Below, one piece after another: positions 1-6,968 of a stretch of DNA of 6,968 bases. A model generated the notes under the pieces. The model did not search any database and was not told where the DNA came from. It saw only the letters and a program-made list of their open reading frames with translations. Made by a program: the position numbers and the translations under genes. Source of the DNA: Accumulibacter sp. (GTDB lineage: Bacteria > Pseudomonadota > Gammaproteobacteria > Burkholderiales > Rhodocyclaceae); the NCBI GenBank assembly GCA_031276375.1, contig JAISNE010000017.1:1-6968 (forward strand), in the 5' to 3' direction. The stretch's first letter is position 1, and every line of letters begins with the position of its first letter.

Positions 1-25
1 AAAGCTGGCTGACGCCGGCTTTTTT
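1..25 (+). terminator. Rho-independent terminator of the upstream transcription unit
   Basis: A 9-bp stem (AAAGCTGGC at 1-9 with GCCGGCTTT at 14-22, including one G-T pair) closes over a TGAC loop and runs into six T residues (20-25). The A-run before the stem and the T-run after it mean it could also work on the opposite strand. It lies about 50 bases before gltB, so it most likely ends an upstream unit whose gene lies outside the window, leaving gltBD to start from its own promoter. The structure is seen directly; its activity is inferred. Confidence 0.75.
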
Positions 26-60
26 GATGTTCGAGGGAGGGGCTTTCTTTTGGTTTCCAT

Positions 61-65
61 GAGGA
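61..65 (+). promoter_or_regulatory. Ribosome binding site of gltB
   Basis: GAGGA lies 7 bases before a GTG (73) and 10 bases before an ATG (76). Both spacings are workable, so the site does not decide between the two adjacent starts. A purine-rich GAGGGAGGGG at about 33-42 is stronger in sequence but too far upstream to serve either start directly. Confidence 0.5.
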
Positions 66-75
66 TTCGAGCGTG

Positions 76-4752
<4,677 letters not shown>

Positions 4753-4754
4753 AA

Positions 4755-6221
4755 ATGGGAAAGCCGACTGGTTTCTTGGAGCGTCAGCGTCTGTCGGAAG
4801 CGCATGAGCCAGCGCAAGCCCGGCTCAAGCACTACCGCGAGTTCGTCGCCACGCTCAACGACGAACAGACGCGCGTGCAGGGATCGCGCTGCATGGATTG
4901 CGGCATCCCGTTCTGCAACAACGCCTGCCCGGTCAACAACATCGTCCCGGACTGGAACGACCTGGTCTATCGCGGCCACTGGGAACAGGCGCTGCGGGTG
5001 CTGCATTCGACCAACAATTTTCCCGACTTCACCGGCCGCCTCTGCCCCGCGATCTGCGAGGAAGCGTGCACGCTCAACATCAACGACGAAGCGGTGGGCA
5101 TCAAATCGATCGAACACGCCATCGCCGACAAGGGCTGGCAGATGGGCTGGATCGTGCCGCGGCCGGCCAGGGTCAAGACCGGCAGGAAAATCGCCATCGT
5201 CGGTTCCGGCCCGGCCGGGCTGGCGGCCGCGCAGCAACTCGCGCGCGCCGGGCACGAAGTGACCGTTTTCGAAAAGAACGATCGCCCCGGCGGTCTGCTG
5301 GGCTACGGAATTCCCGATTTCAAGCTCGACAAATCGCTGGTCGAACGCCGGATCAGGCAGCTGGAAGCGGAGGGCGTCGTTTTCCGCACCAGGGTGATCG
5401 TCGGCAGCAAAAGCGTCCCGCCCGGTGTCGCCAATGACGCCGTCGAGCACCTGCCGGCCGAAACGATCCGCCAGGAATTCGACGCCGTCGTGCTGGCCGC
5501 GGGCGCCGAAATACCGCGCGACCTGCCGATCCCCGGCCGGGAATTGAAAGGCATCCACGCCGCGCTGGAATTCCTGATTCCGCAAAACCGGCAGATCGGC
5601 GGCGGCAAGGCCAATCCGGTCAACGCCAGGGGCAGGCACGTGGTGGTCATCGGCGGCGGCGACACCGGCTCCGACTGCGTCGGCACCAGTTATCGCCACC
5701 GCGCCGCGTCGGTGACCCAGCTCGAATTGCTGCCGCGTCCGCCGGAGCAGGAAAACAAGGCGCTGACCTGGCCCGGCTGGCCGCGCAAACTGCGCACCTC
5801 GTCATCGCATCTGGAAGGCGAAACGCAGCGTCTCTTCTCCATCGCCACCCGGGAATTCATCGGCGAGCAGGGCGTCCTCAAGGCCATCCGCACCGTCGAC
5901 CTGGAATGGAACGACGGCAAGATGAGCGAAATCGCCGGCAGCGAGCGGACCTATCCGGCCGATCTCGTCTTCCTGGCCCTGGGATTCGTCAGCCCCGCGG
6001 CCAGCCTGCTGGAAGCCTTCGGGGTGGAAAAGGACGCGCGCGGCAACGCCCGCGCGGCAACCGACGGCCCCGGCTGCTACGCGACGAACGCCGCCGGAGT
6101 ATTCGCCGCGGGCGACGTGCGCCGCGGGCAATCGCTGGTGGTCTGGGCAATCCGCGAAGGACGGCAATGCGCGCGGGCGGTGGACGAGTTTCTGATGGGG
6201 AGTTCTTCGCTGCCGCGCTGA
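4755..6221 (+). CDS. gltD: Glutamate synthase (NADPH) small subunit, GltD
   Basis: This is the beta subunit of glutamate synthase, a flavoprotein that oxidises NADPH and sends electrons to GltB. It opens with MGKPTGFLE, the usual GltD start. The N-terminal iron-sulfur region has Cys46, Cys49, Cys54 and Cys58 ([13 protein letters not shown]) and Cys97, Cys101 and Cys105 (CPAICEEAC), the cysteines that hold the 4Fe-4S clusters in this family. The FAD-binding Rossmann motif GSGPAG is at 150-155, with Glu173 at the end of the second strand and [11 protein letters not shown] after it. The NADPH-binding motif GGGDTG is at 300-305. The C-terminal FAD motif GVFAAGD spans 448-454, followed by [11 protein letters not shown]. 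The length of 488 aa is normal for the family. It follows gltB by two bases and must be co-transcribed. No clear terminator follows the stop. Confidence 0.97.
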   Translation: MGKPTGFLERQRLSEAHEPAQARLKHYREFVATLNDEQTRVQGSRCMDCGIPFCNNACPVNNIVPDWNDLVYRGHWEQALRVLHSTNNFPDFTGRLCPAICEEACTLNINDEAVGIKSIEHAIADKGWQMGWIVPRPARVKTGRKIAIVGSGPAGLAAAQQLARAGHEVTVFEKNDRPGGLLGYGIPDFKLDKSLVERRIRQLEAEGVVFRTRVIVGSKSVPPGVANDAVEHLPAETIRQEFDAVVLAAGAEIPRDLPIPGRELKGIHAALEFLIPQNRQIGGGKANPVNARGRHVVVIGGGDTGSDCVGTSYRHRAASVTQLELLPRPPEQENKALTWPGWPRKLRTSSSHLEGETQRLFSIATREFIGEQGVLKAIRTVDLEWNDGKMSEIAGSERTYPADLVFLALGFVSPAASLLEAFGVEKDARGNARAATDGPGCYATNAAGVFAAGDVRRGQSLVVWAIREGRQCARAVDEFLMGSSSLPR

Positions 6222-6246
6222 TCTGGCGAAGAGAGGTTCCGCCATG

Positions 6247-6283
6247 ATTTGCGGCGCGAAGCGCCGGTGATTGATTGTCCTCT
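6247..6283 (+). repeat. Left arm of a 37-bp inverted repeat, with its own hairpin
   Basis: This segment begins ATTTGCGGCGCGAAGCGCCG and ends in TGTCCTCT. It matches the reverse complement of 6632-6668 at 35 of 37 positions; the two differences are in GATTGATTG versus GACTGACTG. It contains a 6-bp hairpin, CGGCGC (6252-6257) and GCGCCG (6261-6266) over GAA. It begins 25 bases after the gltD stop, so it is the first strong stem in the 3' untranslated RNA, but no T-run follows. Confidence 0.85.
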
Positions 6284-6344
6284 CAGGGCCATCGCATACG
6301 CGGATGTCGTAATGGAGCGTTTGGGAACGGCGTTTCGTTGCGGG

Positions 6345-6373
6345 CGCGGGCAGGCACGGGGGCCTGCCGCTAC
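6345..6373 (-). repeat. Single REP-like hairpin with a GTAG head
   Basis: Read on the minus strand, GTAG (6373-6370) is followed by a 7-bp stem, GGCAGGC (6368-6362) with GCCTGCC (6355-6349), over a short C-rich loop. A GTAG or similar tetranucleotide next to an imperfect palindrome is the known form of REP sequences mobilised by RAYT (REP-associated tyrosine) transposases. The stem sequence differs from that of the doublet at 6488-6564, so it would be a separate REP group. Structure is seen; family membership is inferred. Confidence 0.55.
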
Positions 6374-6424
6374 GTGGCCCCTGTGACCGTGCAGCACGCA
6401 AGTGGGCGCGACCACGCCCCGCCT

Positions 6425-6458
6425 CGTCATTGCGAGGGCCGTCAGGCCCGGCAATCCA
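6425..6458 (+). repeat. CGTCATTGC...GGCAATCC palindromic repeat, copy 1
   Basis: The copy starts CGTCATTGCGAGGGCC and ends GGCAATCCA. It is an imperfect palindrome: ATTGC pairs with GCAAT at the outside and GGGCC with GGCCC inside, over a GTCA loop. Related copies lie at 6577-6615 and, inverted, at 6698-6735. From memory, repeats with these ends are dispersed in many unrelated bacterial genomes; I cannot give a family name. Confidence 0.75.
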
Positions 6459-6487
6459 CACCCCTTTTTTACGGAGCGCGGCCCAAA

Positions 6488-6564
6488 GTAGGGGGAGCAT
6501 CCTGCTCCCCTTCGTTTGGACGGGCGCTTCCAGCGCCCATGGGGGAGCAGGATTCTCCCCCTAC
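6488..6564. repeat. REPIN-like inverted REP doublet
   Basis: Two 23-base units, 6488-6510 and 6542-6564, are inverted relative to each other and differ at one position. Each starts, reading inward, with GTAG. The left unit has a perfect 8-bp hairpin, GGGGAGCA and TGCTCCCC over TCC (6492-6510). The right unit has the same hairpin with one mismatch (6542-6560). Between them is a third hairpin, GGGCGCT (6522-6528) and AGCGCCC (6532-6538) over TCC. A pair of inverted GTAG-headed palindromes is the form of a REPIN, a non-autonomous element moved in trans by a RAYT transposase. No transposase is in the window. Confidence 0.65.
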
Positions 6565-6576
6565 CTTGAAAACCCC

Positions 6577-6615
6577 CGTCATTGCAAGGGCCGCCAGCCC
6601 GTGGCAATCCAGAGG
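6577..6615 (+). repeat. CGTCATTGC...GGCAATCC palindromic repeat, copy 2
   Basis: The copy starts CGTCATTGCAAGGGCCGCC and ends GTGGCAATCCAGAGG. ATTGC and GGGC pair with GCAAT and GCCC. It forms the left end of the 159-bp element and shares its outer half with copy 1. Confidence 0.75.
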
Positions 6616-6638
6616 ACGGAAGACGGAGGGCAGAGGAC
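6611..6638 (+). repeat. Four degenerate 7-bp tandem units (RGARGRC)
   Basis: The units AGAGGAC, GGAAGAC, GGAGGGC and AGAGGAC lie end to end. A complementary array lies at 6675-6702, on the other side of the central hairpin. The first unit here pairs exactly with the last unit there. Confidence 0.7.
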
Positions 6639-6668
6639 AGTCAGTCACCGGCGCTTCGCGCCGCAAAT
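6632..6668 (-). repeat. Right arm of the 37-bp inverted repeat
   Basis: This is the inverted partner of 6247-6283 (35 of 37 identical). It includes the hairpin CGGCGC (6649-6654) and GCGCCG (6658-6663) over TTC. It sits inside the 159-bp element, which suggests the left arm is a relic of another copy of that element's core. Confidence 0.85.
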
Positions 6669-6674
6669 ATTACT

Positions 6675-6702
6675 GTCTTCGGTCATCTGTCCTCTGTCCT
6701 CT
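6675..6702 (-). repeat. Inverted array of four 7-bp units
   Basis: The plus strand reads GTCTTCG, GTCATCT, GTCCTCT and GTCCTCT. On the minus strand this is AGAGGAC twice followed by two variant units, matching the array at 6611-6638 in the opposite orientation. Confidence 0.7.
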
Positions 6703-6735
6703 GGATCGCCACGTCGCGCCGCCCGAGCAATGACG
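6698..6735 (-). repeat. CGTCATTGC...GGCAATCC palindromic repeat, copy 3 (inverted)
   Basis: On the minus strand it starts CGTCATTGCTCGGGCGGCG and ends GTGGCGATCCAGAGG, with one change in the usual GGCAATCC. It forms the right end of the 159-bp element. Confidence 0.75.
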
Positions 6736-6771
6736 ATTTGATTCCGGTGTTTCCTAAAATTATTGACCGCT

Positions 6772-6810
6772 GAGTAATCCCCGCGACAGGTCAGAGAATC
6801 CGCATTACTC
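6772..6810 (-). repeat. 7-bp inverted repeat spanning the stop codon of the minus-strand gene
   Basis: GAGTAAT at 6772-6778 is complementary to ATTACTC at 6804-6810; the second arm includes the TAA stop of the minus-strand gene. The intervening 25 bases make a large loop. In the minus-strand RNA an AU-rich stretch (AATAATTTTA) follows some bases later, so this could be a weak terminator, but it lacks a compact GC stem. Chance is possible. Confidence 0.3.
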
Positions 6811-6968
6811 CGTCTCCTGGTTTTTTTCGGGGGGCGGATTGTTGCGCAAGATGATGGCGCCGATCGTCAGCAGGAGGCGCCGATCGTCGGAAGTCAGTTT
6901 TTCCCAGTTCTTCCATATCCAGTCCGCCAGAAGCTGCGTCGAATGCAAAACCCAATCCGTGTCTTCGA
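6805..6968 (-). CDS. C-terminal end of an unrecognised protein (partial)
   Basis: Only the last 53 codons are in the window; the gene continues beyond 6968. The minus-strand frame is open from the edge to a TAA at 6807-6805. The visible tail begins EDTDWVLHSTQLLADWIW and ends in a polar, proline-rich segment (NNPPPEKNQETE), as a natural C-terminus often does. It contains a tryptophan-rich stretch (DWIWKNW), then a charged turn (TSDDRR), then a hydrophobic run (LLLTIGAIIL) that is too short and isolated to call a membrane segment. The other two minus-strand frames are less protein-like. No domain is recognised and no function is proposed. The gene is convergent to gltBD and separated from it by the repeat island. 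Confidence 0.6.
   Translation of the reverse strand, partial: EDTDWVLHSTQLLADWIWKNWEKLTSDDRRLLLTIGAIILRNNPPPEKNQETE

Larger units (their letters stand above)
6577..6735. mobile_element. 159-bp MITE-like element with inverted ends
   Basis: The two ends are inverted copies of the palindromic repeat: CGTCATTGC at 6577-6585 and its exact complement at 6727-6735. A second matched block follows inside: TGGCAATCCAGAGGAC (6602-6617) matches the complement of 6696-6711 at 15 of 16 bases. Arrays of 7-base units and a central 6-bp hairpin (6649-6663) fill the middle. The whole could fold into one long hairpin. It codes for nothing. I see no clear target-site duplication (left flank AAAACCCC, right flank ATTTGATT), so transposition is not proven. 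Confidence 0.55.
6222..6804. other. Gene-free convergent intergenic region filled with repeats
   Basis: These 583 bases separate the gltD stop from the stop of the minus-strand gene. Open frames here are short, overlap each other on both strands, and translate the repeats without any recognisable domain, so none is called. Almost everything from 6247 to 6735 belongs to palindromes or inverted repeats, listed separately. The remaining stretches (6222-6246, about 6284-6344, 6374-6424 and 6736-6771) show nothing I recognise. No stem followed directly by a T-run is present for gltD. Confidence 0.8.

Noticed and set aside
6..19. Possible sigma-54 (-24/-12) promoter for gltB, TGGC...GGC
   Set aside because: The GG-to-GC spacing is one base shorter than the canonical distance, the TTGC half is absent, and the bases are fully explained by the terminator stem.
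6429..6470. Terminator formed by the copy 1 hairpin and the T-run at about 6464-6470
   Set aside because: The T-run is about 14 bases beyond the end of the inner stem, too far for a standard factor-independent terminator.
6425..6564. A CRISPR array, because several similar short palindromes lie near each other
   Set aside because: The repeats belong to different families, vary in orientation and spacing, and are not separated by uniform spacers; no cas gene is present.
6275..6773. Open frames of 60-230 codons on both strands across the repeat island
   Set aside because: They translate palindromes and heptad repeats, overlap one another on both strands, or run backwards into gltD, and they have no protein features.

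Overview
The window is a high-GC bacterial chromosome segment. It carries the complete two-gene operon for NADPH-dependent glutamate synthase, gltB followed by gltD, both on the + strand. The protein sequences look betaproteobacterial, possibly Rhodocyclales-like. That placement rests on remembered resemblance and overall base composition, so it is tentative.

Layout: positions 1-25 hold a factor-independent terminator of an upstream transcription unit that lies outside the window. A leader of about 50 bases follows. gltB (large subunit, about 1558 aa) runs from 76 (or 73) to 4752. gltD (small subunit, 488 aa) starts two bases after the gltB stop and ends at 6221. From 6222 to 6804 there is no credible gene. 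Instead there is a dense cluster of palindromic and inverted repeats: a REPIN-like doublet with GTAG ends, a single REP-like hairpin, three copies of a CGTCATTGC...GGCAATCC palindrome, two of which form the ends of a 159-bp miniature element, and a 37-bp inverted repeat bracketing most of the cluster. At 6805-6968 the 3' end of an unrecognised gene enters on the minus strand, convergent to gltBD.

How the genes work together: GltB hydrolyses glutamine, tunnels the ammonia to 2-oxoglutarate at its FMN site and makes glutamate. GltD takes electrons from NADPH through FAD and passes them over iron-sulfur clusters to GltB. With glutamine synthetase, elsewhere in the genome, this makes the GS-GOGAT route of ammonium assimilation. 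All diagnostic cysteines and nucleotide-binding motifs checked are present in both subunits.

The operon is ordinary housekeeping. The part worth a second look is the roughly 490-bp repeat island, which reads as several families of small non-autonomous repeats accumulated in a tail-to-tail intergenic space. No transposase or other new protein system is visible in the window.
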